Source: an uncultured Saprospiraceae bacterium (lineage in GTDB: Bacteria; Bacteroidota; Bacteroidia; Chitinophagales; Saprospiraceae). Taken from it: 32,690 bases of DNA. Below, one piece after another: positions 1 to 6,741 of this stretch. The stretch lies in assembly GCA_937974625.1 (NCBI GenBank), contig CALJVJ010000044.1, positions 1-32,690 of the forward strand, written 5' to 3'. A model generated the notes under the pieces. The model had not been told where the DNA came from and did not search any database. It worked only from the letters and a program-made list of their open reading frames with translations. The stretch's first letter is position 1, and the number at the start of each line of letters is the position of its first letter. The position numbers and the translations under genes were made by a program.

Positions 1-1995
1 AAGCCGATTTTATATTATCCGTTGGATAGTTGGTTTGTCAAAGCAGCGTCTGTGAAAGAAAGAATGTCGGAGTTAAACGATACGATTAATTGGAAACCTG
101 CTTCTACTGGAACAGGACGTTTTGGTAAGTGGTTAGAAAACTTACAGGATTGGAATTTATCTCGTTCTCGTTATTGGGGAACACCACTTCCAATTTGGCG
201 AACGAAGGTCAATGAAGATGCAGGGGAAGTAGCCCAAGAAATCTGTATCGGTTCTATTGCTCAATTACAAAAAGAAATTGATAAGGCGAATGCGGCTTTA
301 GGTAAAGACCAAGTCGTCCCTAAAGATTTGCACCGACCTTACATCGATGATATTGTCTTGGTGTCGGATGATGGCGAACCAATGTATCGAGAATTAGATT
401 TGATTGATGTGTGGTTTGATAGTGGTTCTATGCCTTATGCACAATGGCATTATCCTTTTGAAAATGAGCAAAAATTTAAGACCAACTTCCCAGCAGATTT
501 TATTGCAGAAGGGGTGGACCAAACACGTGGATGGTTTTATACCTTACATGCAATTGGAACGATGGTTTTTGACCAAGTTGCCTTTAAAAATGTGGTGTCG
601 AATGGCTTGGTATTAGACAAACACGGCAAAAAGATGTCTAAGCGTTGGGGGAATGCGGTTGAGCCTTTTGATGCTTTAGCGACGCATGGCGCAGATGCCA
701 ATCGTTGGTATATGATTTCAGCGTCTCAGCCTTGGGATAATTTGAAGTACGATATTGATGGGGTAGTAGAGACTCGAAATAAGTTCTTTGGTACTTTATT
801 TAATACGTACAAATTTTACGCAGGGTATGCGAATATCGATAAGTTCAAATACAGCGAAAAGAATGTGCCGCTAGCAGAGCGACCACAAATTGACCAATGG
901 ATTTTATCTTTATTAAATTCCTTAATCAAAGAGGTCAATCAAGACTATGCTAATTATGAACCTACAGCAGCAACTCGAAAAGTGCAGACTTTTGTCATGG
1001 ACCATTTGAGTAACTGGTACGTGCGCTTGTGTCGTCGTCGTTTCTGGAAAGGAGACTATTCGCAAGATAAAATCGCTGCTTACCAAACGCTTTATACTTG
1101 TATGGAAGCGGTCGCAAAATTGATGGCACCCGTTGCCCCATTTTTTGCAGATTGGTTGTACAAAAATTTAAACGAAGTTTCTAAGCAAGAAAAGCATATT
1201 TCTGTGCACTTGGCAAGTTTCCCAAGAGTGAGCAATGCTGCTATCAATAAGGATTTAGAACAAAGAATGGAATATGCACAACGTATTTCTTCGTTGGTCT
1301 TATCTTTAAGAAAGAAGGAAAGCTTACGGGTAAGACAACCGCTACAAAAAATCTTGTTGCCAGTTTTAGATGCCGCCTTTAGCGAGCAAGTAGAGGGCGT
1401 AAAAGATTTGATTTTGGCGGAAGTGAATGTCAAAGACATCGAATACGTCACCGATACCTCTGGTATCGTCAAGAAAAGCATCAAGCCTAACTTTAAGACT
1501 CTAGGTCGAATTTTAGGAAAAAATATGAAAGCGGCAATTCCGTTGATTAATCAATTGGGACAAGAAGACATCGCCCAAATCGAAGCAAACAATGCGTATA
1601 AATTGACCATTGATGGACAAGATTACGAATTGACTTTGGCAGATTTTGTGATTTCTGCGGAAGATATCCCAGGCTGGTTAGTGGCGAATGATGGTAACTT
1701 AACGGTAGCTTTAGATATCACGCTAACAGATGACTTGAAAGCAGAAGGCATGGCTAGAGAATTGGTCAACCGTATCCAAAACGTTAGAAAGACCAAAGAT
1801 TTTAATGTCACCGATAGAATCAAAGTGGCTTTGGAAAAACATGACTTGGTCACAGCTGCGGTGGCTTCTTTTGGGGAGTATATTAAGAATGAGGTATTGG
1901 CGGATGATTTGAGTTTGGTGGAGACGGTTGCTGGTGGGGAAGCTATTGAGTTGCCTGAGGAGGTGACTTTGGGGATGTTGGTGGAGTTGAATTAA
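1..1995 (+). CDS. ileS: Isoleucine-tRNA ligase, C-terminal part (cut by left edge)
   Basis: Class I aminoacyl-tRNA synthetase that charges tRNA-Ile in the cytoplasm. The reading frame is open from base 1 (KPILYYPLDSWFVK...), so the TTG at 22 is internal, not a start; 664 residues are visible of a family that is about 1,100 or more in this phylum. Visible are the end of the catalytic core (GVDQTRGWFYTLHAIG), the signature KMSKR at visible residues 211-215, the anticodon-binding helical domain (SNWYVRLCRRRFWKGDY) and a C-terminal extension with EGMARELVNRIQNVRK, typical of Bacteroidota IleS (DUF5915-like). KMSKR followed by WGNAVEP, rather than bacterial KMSKS-LGN, points to the eukaryote-like IleS type, often linked to mupirocin tolerance; that phenotype is inference. 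A hairpin terminator follows at 2043-2074. Confidence 0.97.
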   Translation, partial: KPILYYPLDSWFVKAASVKERMSELNDTINWKPASTGTGRFGKWLENLQDWNLSRSRYWGTPLPIWRTKVNEDAGEVAQEICIGSIAQLQKEIDKANAALGKDQVVPKDLHRPYIDDIVLVSDDGEPMYRELDLIDVWFDSGSMPYAQWHYPFENEQKFKTNFPADFIAEGVDQTRGWFYTLHAIGTMVFDQVAFKNVVSNGLVLDKHGKKMSKRWGNAVEPFDALATHGADANRWYMISASQPWDNLKYDIDGVVETRNKFFGTLFNTYKFYAGYANIDKFKYSEKNVPLAERPQIDQWILSLLNSLIKEVNQDYANYEPTAATRKVQTFVMDHLSNWYVRLCRRRFWKGDYSQDKIAAYQTLYTCMEAVAKLMAPVAPFFADWLYKNLNEVSKQEKHISVHLASFPRVSNAAINKDLEQRMEYAQRISSLVLSLRKKESLRVRQPLQKILLPVLDAAFSEQVEGVKDLILAEVNVKDIEYVTDTSGIVKKSIKPNFKTLGRILGKNMKAAIPLINQLGQEDIAQIEANNAYKLTIDGQDYELTLADFVISAEDIPGWLVANDGNLTVALDITLTDDLKAEGMARELVNRIQNVRKTKDFNVTDRIKVALEKHDLVTAAVASFGEYIKNEVLADDLSLVETVAGGEAIELPEEVTLGMLVELN

Positions 1996-2042
1996 GAAAT
2001 ACAGGATATAGTTTAAAATATTTAGAATCAATATTATTGAAG

Positions 2043-2074
2043 ATGGCAAGCACTTAAAAATGCTTGTCATTTTT
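2043..2074 (+). terminator. Rho-independent terminator of ileS
   Basis: Arms 2043-2052 (atggcaagca) and 2061-2070 (tgcttgtcat) pair over 10 bp with one G-T wobble and an 8-base A-rich loop, followed by TTTT. It lies 48 bases after the ileS stop. Confidence 0.75.
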
Positions 2075-2122
2075 CATTTATCAATACAAAGTTAAATGAG
2101 CTATAAAATATTAGAAATATAA

Positions 2123-3082
2123 ATGAAAAAAACTTTAATAACCACTTTAATCTTAGTATTAATAATAAGCATATCCTATGGACAAAATGCTTATTGCTAT
2201 AAATTTTCAGATGCATTAAAAAATTCTGAATTAGTTCGAGTATTACAGATAAATGATGGGACAATTGATACAATAACGAATGAGATAAAAAAACTTTCTA
2301 ATCTAGAGGAATTTTTTATTACAAAAATGGAGAACTTGACTATTCCACCCTCAATTGGAGAATTGAAAGAATTAAGGGAGCTTCAGGTTATAAAAGGCAA
2401 ACTAAGACTTTTTCCATCAACTATAGGTAAATTAGAAAAATTGAGATTACTTAATTTAAGAGGAAATCAATTAAGCACTTTACCGATAGAATTAGGAAAG
2501 TTGAAATCATTAAAAGAACTGTATCTATATAATAATAATTTTAATAGTGTTCCTAGGTTTATAGCTAATTTAGATAGCTTAAAGATTCTTTCTTTCGCCA
2601 GAAACCAATTAACAGAATTATCGGCTGAAATTAAGAATTTGAGAAAGCTTGAAGAAGCATATTTTTCTGAAAACGAAATTAAAGAGATTACAAGTAAGGT
2701 CGGTAATCTTGAGGATTTAAGAATTTTGAGAATTGATAATAATAAATTAGAAGAATTACCTCATGAAATTGGGAACTTGAAAAAGTTAGAAGAATTTCTA
2801 ATTCACAATAATGAAATTAATTATCTTCCTAAATCAATTGGAAATATGCAAAAACTTAAAGTATTAGTTCTTAATGATAATAATTTAAGCTCTTTGCCAA
2901 TAGAAATTTCTAATCTTAAATCATTGGAAAAACTGTATATATCAAATAACCCTATAGATTTTATTCCTAACTTATCAAAGTTAAAAAAACTAAAAGAACT
3001 GGCTATTAGGAATACAAAAGTCAGCATGAATCATTTAGTTGAAATACAAAAGCAATTACCAGACTGTAAAATATTTTATTAG
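2123..3082 (+). CDS. Secreted leucine-rich repeat protein
   Basis: A 319-residue protein of unknown function. Residues 1-20 are a signal peptide (MKKTLITTLILVLIISISYG, then Q), so it is exported. The rest, from about residue 35, is some eleven tandem leucine-rich repeats of about 23 residues with the pattern LxxLxxLxLxxNxLxxLPxxIGxL, ending in a cap-like segment (QLPDCKIFY). LRR solenoids normally bind proteins; the partner cannot be read from sequence. No sorting domain, membrane anchor or enzyme domain is visible, so it is probably periplasmic or released. It is more A-rich than ileS: one 60-base line sampled here (2461-2520) has 17 G+C, against 20 and 26 in two ileS lines. This fits an accessory or acquired gene but is weak evidence. 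Its 3' end faces the S1 gene, with repeat copy 1 between them. Confidence 0.88.
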   Translation: MKKTLITTLILVLIISISYGQNAYCYKFSDALKNSELVRVLQINDGTIDTITNEIKKLSNLEEFFITKMENLTIPPSIGELKELRELQVIKGKLRLFPSTIGKLEKLRLLNLRGNQLSTLPIELGKLKSLKELYLYNNNFNSVPRFIANLDSLKILSFARNQLTELSAEIKNLRKLEEAYFSENEIKEITSKVGNLEDLRILRIDNNKLEELPHEIGNLKKLEEFLIHNNEINYLPKSIGNMQKLKVLVLNDNNLSSLPIEISNLKSLEKLYISNNPIDFIPNLSKLKKLKELAIRNTKVSMNHLVEIQKQLPDCKIFY

Positions 3083-3146
3083 CGTTTTTCCGATATTTTA
3101 AGAATACAAATAGCTCCGCTGGCATACCAGATAAAAAACACCTATG

Positions 3147-3198
3147 CTGGTTAGGATTTTCAATCCGACACCTCTATTCCTCACGCCTCTGGCGTGTA
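3147..3198 (+). repeat. Twin-hairpin dispersed repeat, copy 1
   Basis: A 52-base unit matching 5010-5061 at 51 of 52 positions. Hairpin 1 is GGATT-TTC-AATCC (3154-3166). Hairpin 2 is CACGCC-TCT-GGCGTG (3182-3196). It lies between two convergent genes, outside any credible coding frame. About 30 bases upstream is a ctccgctggcat string (3114-3124) that recurs in similar form before copy 2. Downstream, taaaaataaag followed by aaagcgagc resembles the spacer and part of the inverted copy that follows copy 2, so a partner copy here may be truncated. Confidence 0.85.
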
Positions 3199-3225
3199 AA
3201 AATAAAGAAAGCGAGCAAAAGAATA

Positions 3226-3789
3226 CTATGAACTTTCCTCAAGCTGCTTATGACCTAAGTATAATTTACGATTAATAATATCAATATTAAGAATAATTAC
3301 CTCTATACGCTTACCTTTTTTTATAAACTCTGACGAGTGAGTATATTTTTCCGTCCAAGACAAATTAGAGAGATGAATCAAACCGCCAATGCCATATTCT
3401 AATTCAACAAATACACCAAAAGGCATTAATCTTATCACTTCACCAGTATGGCGGCTTTTCAATGGATATTTTTCGATGATGTTATTCCAAGGATTAACTG
3501 TTAATTGCTTTAAAGATAAATACATTCTTCTCTCCTCTATATCAAGCGTAATAATTTTCGCTTCATGCTTTTGGTTAATTTTGAAATATTCTCTAGTATT
3601 GATTGGTCGATTACTCCAAGTCACTTCTGGGACTAAAATCAACCCCTCAACTCCCGGTAGGATTTCTAAGATAGCGCCGTAATCTTTTATATCAACAATA
3701 CGACCCTTGACAACAGAACCTTCCTTTATCTCTTCTCCTAACGCATCCCATGGATCAGGTTGACTTGATTTCTTCTCCTTGCTGCTCAT
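3226..3789 (-). CDS. Small protein with two S1 RNA-binding domains
   Basis: A 187-residue cytoplasmic protein. Two OB-fold S1 domains are visible at about residues 22-95 (EGSVVKGRIVDIKDYGAILEI) and 109-182 (HTGEVIRLMPFGVFVEL, then GLIHLSNLSW), each ending in a typical strand (RRMYLSLKQL, RKLYLGHKQL). S1 domains bind single-stranded RNA. Ribosomal protein S1 in this phylum has more domains (about 600 residues), so this is a stand-alone two-domain relative of the inner part of S1, not rpsA. The N-terminus is polar (SSKEKKSSQPDPWDALGEE). It lies 67 bases after the desaturase gene on the same strand and may be co-transcribed. It could be a translation accessory factor or a decayed duplicate; the intact frame and both complete domains favour a functional gene. 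Confidence 0.85.
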   Translation of the reverse strand: MSSKEKKSSQPDPWDALGEEIKEGSVVKGRIVDIKDYGAILEILPGVEGLILVPEVTWSNRPINTREYFKINQKHEAKIITLDIEERRMYLSLKQLTVNPWNNIIEKYPLKSRHTGEVIRLMPFGVFVELEYGIGGLIHLSNLSWTEKYTHSSEFIKKGKRIEVIILNIDIINRKLYLGHKQLEESS

Positions 3790-3856
3790 AAAATTTTAAT
3801 ATTTCTTTTAGAACAATAAAAGAAGTACAAAGATTCCGTCAGGACTCACTAGCCTA

Positions 3857-4783
3857 CTACTCACCCTGCGGCTTATCCATCCCCTTCTGAAAAGGCGCCT
3901 TTAACTGCCCTAAATAGTTTTCAGGATAATCTGGATTCAATAAACCAATTTCTTCAATATGTAGATTGGGGTCAACTTGTCTTTCTGGATGAAAATAAGT
4001 ACCGAATAAGCGGTCAAAAATGATTAAATTATTCCCATAATTATTGTTAGACTCGCCAATCTTTTTCGAGTGGTGCCAACGATGCAGGTCTACCACATTA
4101 AAAAACCAATACAGCGGACCCAACTTTAAATTGATATTACAATGTTGGGAAAAGCCACAAACGACCGTGACGCCGAAGTACATGGATAAAACAATCCCGT
4201 CTGCACCTAACAGGACAGGAAAAACCATCTCGGTGAAGGTAAACCAAGCTTTATCCACAGGATGTTGGCGCGTCGCATTCCACCAATATAGACGTTTGGT
4301 AGAATGATGAACCGCATGGAAATCCCATAAAAATGGTACCGTATGCGCCAATCTATGTCCCCAGTATCGACCTGCATCTCCTACAATTAATAGCAATATC
4401 AGCTGAATCACTACGGGCCAGTCACTTGGCCAGATAGCACCGCCCCATTGTACGGAGAGCCAAACAGCAGCTCCTGCCAATAAGGCAATATACAATGGTT
4501 TTAAAAAAATAGGGAGAATAATATAGGCAACAATACCACTTGCCAAATCAGTTGAAATATCACCATGGGAATGATTCCAATGTTTTTTAAAAGGCATCAA
4601 CCATTCCATTAACCAAAATAATAAGCCTACCCCTACTGCAACTACATAAGTCGTAATCGCCACAGAAGAACCATTACTCACCAATAAATAGATGAGGTAG
4701 GGTGTTCCAATCAGCACCAATGGAAAAAAGGCCCATTGTACAAAATGATAAAGCGCGCTATTTTCTGAGATGATATTTTTCAT
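3857..4783 (-). CDS. Sterol desaturase / fatty acid hydroxylase family membrane protein
   Basis: A 308-residue multi-pass membrane protein with the histidine boxes of the non-haem di-iron FA_hydroxylase family: HRLAH (143-147), HAVHH (156-160), an SQH at 212-214 and HRWHH (234-238). Hydrophobic segments lie at about 14-36, 42-62, 82-108, 123-137 and 187-210. The family uses O2 to hydroxylate or desaturate lipids such as sterols, carotenoids and fatty acids; the substrate cannot be inferred here and no lipid-biosynthesis neighbours help. The start gives a 10-residue polar lead and then the first membrane helix. The S1 gene follows on the same strand. Upstream (4784-5166) are the repeat copies. 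The C-terminal tail (about 260-308) is soluble and proline-rich. Confidence 0.9.
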   Translation of the reverse strand: MKNIISENSALYHFVQWAFFPLVLIGTPYLIYLLVSNGSSVAITTYVVAVGVGLLFWLMEWLMPFKKHWNHSHGDISTDLASGIVAYIILPIFLKPLYIALLAGAAVWLSVQWGGAIWPSDWPVVIQLILLLIVGDAGRYWGHRLAHTVPFLWDFHAVHHSTKRLYWWNATRQHPVDKAWFTFTEMVFPVLLGADGIVLSMYFGVTVVCGFSQHCNINLKLGPLYWFFNVVDLHRWHHSKKIGESNNNYGNNLIIFDRLFGTYFHPERQVDPNLHIEEIGLLNPDYPENYLGQLKAPFQKGMDKPQGE

Positions 4784-5009
4784 AGATATAGGTGGATTTA
4801 TAAATGGTCATTCCTTATTTTGGAGCGGTTTAAAACAAAGCCTATGGTGAAGATATAAATTGAATGATAAAAATAGAAAAATCAGTCGATTAAAAATTGT
4901 TAAGTTGAAATAACTCTGCTGGCACTACAAATGAATTTCAAAAAAGACCAACTGTTTAAAATAAGTCCCCGCTGGCACAACAGTATTTTTATATACCAAA
5001 AACAGTTTA

Positions 5010-5061
5010 CTGGTTAGGATTTTCAATCCGACACCTCTATTCCTCACGCTTCTGGCGTGTA
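5010..5061 (+). repeat. Twin-hairpin dispersed repeat, copy 2
   Basis: Same 52-base unit as 3147-3198 with one difference (C3187 is T5050). Hairpin 1 GGATT-TTC-AATCC is at 5017-5029. In hairpin 2 (5045-5059) the change turns the loop-closing C-G pair into T-G, which still pairs as G-U in RNA read from the plus strand. It faces copy 3 across a 28-base spacer. Confidence 0.85.
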
Positions 5062-5089
5062 TAAGAAGATTTTCAAACGATAAAATAAA

Positions 5090-5140
5090 GCTCGCTAGAA
5101 GCAAGCAACATAAAAGTATCGGACTATAAGCCCTAACCAG
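5090..5140 (-). repeat. Twin-hairpin dispersed repeat, diverged inverted copy 3
   Basis: Read on the minus strand from 5140 it starts ctggttaggg and aligns to copies 1 and 2 without gaps through both hairpins. Hairpin 1 is GGGCT-TAT-AGTCC instead of GGATT-TTC-AATCC: one T-A pair became C-G and one A-T became G-T. Hairpin 2 is GCTTGCT-TCT-AGCGAGC, with the same TCT loop at the same distance but a different stem. Paired changes that keep both stems argue for selection on structure. Confidence 0.7.
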
Positions 5141-5166
5141 CAAAGTAATTTTTAATAAAAAAAAGC

Positions 5167-5799
5167 TTAATCACGGAAATAAACAGGCATACTTTCCGCT
5201 TCATATACTTCTCCTGTAGACAATTCAACAATCACTTTATACTTAAATTCTCGATTTAATTCAGGCTCCTTTTTTAGTTGAAGGAGTAGGGTTTCAGACA
5301 TAATGTTTTCAGTTTGGTCTGCTAAGAAATCTTCTAATGACATCTTATCTCCCAAATTATAAGTGCCATCATAATCCAATAAATCATTAATGAAACTATT
5401 GGCTAAATGCATTTCATCAAAATCATTTAAAGTAACAATGGAAAGGTTGACCAGTTTTTCCGTTTTTGAACCATCATATCCAGCAATGATGCTACAAGTC
5501 CAAGCATTATTGATAAGGGAAAATGAAGTAGACTTTGGCACTTTCCTCATAGCATGATACTCTGCCACATAATCTAAATATAAGCCTACTTTACCCGAAA
5601 AGGTAATTGTATCAGTAGTAGTTATAAAGTCAAATCCAAGCGTATCTTTATACATAAAGGCATCAATTCCCTGAATATCAAAATAACGAGCAGCATCAAA
5701 GTCTACTCCGTCACAGGAAGCACCATCTTTTTCGCAGCTAGGCAATAAAAATCCGATACTAAGTAAAAGGGTAAGCAACAAAATTCTAATGTTTTTCAT
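5167..5799 (-). CDS. Lipoprotein of unknown function
   Basis: I do not recognise a family with confidence. I chose the ATG at 5799 (210 residues) over an upstream in-frame ATG at 5859 because it places a clean lipoprotein signal at the N-terminus: MKNIRILLLTLLLSIGFLLPSC, with Cys22 as the lipidation site. The mature part is acidic and rich in beta-prone segments (FDIQGIDAF, DTITFSGKVGLYLDYVAEY, FKYKVIVELSTGEVYEAES). Cysteines after the lipobox are at CEKDGASC and WTCSI. There is no enzymatic motif, so it is probably an outer-membrane or periplasmic lipoprotein. A candidate promoter -7 element (5896-5903) lies upstream. The gene stands alone: the next minus-strand gene downstream, the desaturase, begins 383 bases away beyond the repeats. 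Confidence 0.75.
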   Translation of the reverse strand: MKNIRILLLTLLLSIGFLLPSCEKDGASCDGVDFDAARYFDIQGIDAFMYKDTLGFDFITTTDTITFSGKVGLYLDYVAEYHAMRKVPKSTSFSLINNAWTCSIIAGYDGSKTEKLVNLSIVTLNDFDEMHLANSFINDLLDYDGTYNLGDKMSLEDFLADQTENIMSETLLLQLKKEPELNREFKYKVIVELSTGEVYEAESMPVYFRD

Positions 5800-5895
5800 A
5801 TTCGTGATTCTATTTGGATAGACCTTCTTTTTTAGAAAAAGGTTGGCTGTGTCAATCAATGTTTATTAACTTATCCAATATTCGAGTGACAATCT

Positions 5896-5903
5896 CAAAT
5901 ATA
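5896..5903 (-). promoter_or_regulatory. Candidate TAnnTTTG promoter element for the lipoprotein gene
   Basis: Minus-strand TATATTTG matches the Bacteroidota primary-sigma -7 consensus TAnnTTTG fully. The -33 match is poor (a TTAG about 21 bases upstream). It would give a leader of about 90 bases before the start at 5799. Confidence 0.35.
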
Positions 5904-5980
5904 GTAGTGATACTTTAGTCGTTACTAACGCTGATACCCTTTATATTTTGATGTAAACAGAATAAAGGTCTAATCTATTA

Positions 5981-6023
5981 AAAATTGCTAGCACCTCCTA
6001 GCTTAAAAAGGCTAGGAGGTGCT
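5981..6023 (-). terminator. Rho-independent terminator of the RDD gene
   Basis: Arms agcacctcctagc (5990-6002) and gctaggaggtgct (6011-6023) are perfect over 13 bp, with an A-rich loop. Read on the minus strand, the stem comes 23 bases after the RDD stop and is followed by a T run (complement of 5981-5986). Confidence 0.85.
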
Positions 6024-6046
6024 TGGTAGGTAACTCTTACAAAAAT

Positions 6047-6490
6047 TTAATGTATTAAAGCATATTGAGCTTCATCAGATAAATCAATTACAATAGTGCC
6101 TGCACAAACATCCCCGAGACGTTGGTTTTTTGCGGTAACATTCATCGTAATTAAGGCTGGAACGCCAAAAAAAAGCCAAAAATCAATAAGGTCGAACATC
6201 CGTCTAACAAAAGCCTCTTTTCCAGCAATCCGCTGACCGTTTTCTTTGACCACTTTTAAATTAAGTGCTTGAAAACCCAACGTGCCTTGCCAAATGCCTT
6301 CCACTACTACGAAATAAAAAAACCAGATAACAGGTAAAATAATCACAGCTAGGAATCCATCGACAACATAATGTCCAGGAGTTGATTCTTCCCCCAAATA
6401 CATGATATACACGATGGTACTTAAAATGATTATACTATAATCTAAAATATTAGCTAATATTCTTTTGGGCAAATTCGATTTATAGGTCAT
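6047..6490 (-). CDS. RDD family membrane protein
   Basis: A 147-residue integral membrane protein with three to four hydrophobic segments at about residues 14-32, 44-65 and 98-115. The family hallmarks are the Arg and Asp of helix 1 (KRILANILDYSIIIL), the segment after helix 2 with EGIWQGTLGFQALNLKVV, and the final QRLGDVCAGTIVID. RDD proteins are small membrane proteins of poorly defined role, some linked to ion or compatible-solute homeostasis; no specific role can be assigned here. It is a single-gene unit with its own terminator at 5981-6023, and faces away from the M23 gene across a 251-base gap. Confidence 0.9.
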   Translation of the reverse strand: MTYKSNLPKRILANILDYSIIILSTIVYIMYLGEESTPGHYVVDGFLAVIILPVIWFFYFVVVEGIWQGTLGFQALNLKVVKENGQRIAGKEAFVRRMFDLIDFWLFFGVPALITMNVTAKNQRLGDVCAGTIVIDLSDEAQYALIH

Positions 6491-6687
6491 CTTTTTTTAT
6501 TTTTAAAAGTGAGTAAAACAATTATTTATTGGTAGGTGTACACTTTTAAAAAAAGGTTATCAAAAAAACATTTTTCTTTTGTTGCGATAAAAAATAAGTT
6601 GATTTAATCCTTGTTTGCCTTTCCATAATGGATTGTTAAGATTCTGTTAAAAGAATACCTTTTTTTACCACACCTAAAACTCTTATG

Positions 6688-6695
6688 TATGTTTG
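6688..6695 (+). promoter_or_regulatory. Candidate TAnnTTTG promoter element for the M23/LysM gene
   Basis: TATGTTTG matches the Bacteroidota -7 consensus, with a T-run but no exact TTTG at the -33 distance. It would place the transcript start about 40 bases before the ATG at 6742. Confidence 0.4.
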
Positions 6696-6741
6696 TCGCC
6701 AACTTTAAATTCGAAGTCGATACAATAATAGTACGTGAGAA

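Larger units (their letters stand above)
4784..5166. other. Gene-free 383-base gap filled with repeat elements
   Basis: Holds copies 2 and 3 of the twin-hairpin repeat (5010-5061 plus, 5090-5140 minus) and two partial lead strings, ctctgctggcac (4914-4925) and ccccgctggcac (4967-4978). It also holds an 8-base inverted pair, aactgttt near 4950 and aaacagtt near 4999. It contains the 5' leader of the desaturase gene and the 3' flank of the lipoprotein gene. A 72-codon open frame on the minus strand (4925-5143) is made of repeat sequence and is not called. Confidence 0.7.

Noticed and set aside
4917..4985. TGGCAC strings as sigma-54 -24 elements
   Set aside because: Neither occurrence has the TTGC -12 element at the required distance; they belong to the repeat lead strings.
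3147..5061. Segment bracketed by direct repeat copies read as a composite transposon
   Set aside because: There is no transposase or integrase between the copies and no target-site duplication seen, and a third inverted copy shows the unit is dispersed on its own.
4925..5143. 72-codon minus-strand open frame
   Set aside because: It is the translation of repeat copies 2 and 3 (including VRNRGVGLKILTS from the conserved repeat), so it is repeat sequence rather than a gene.
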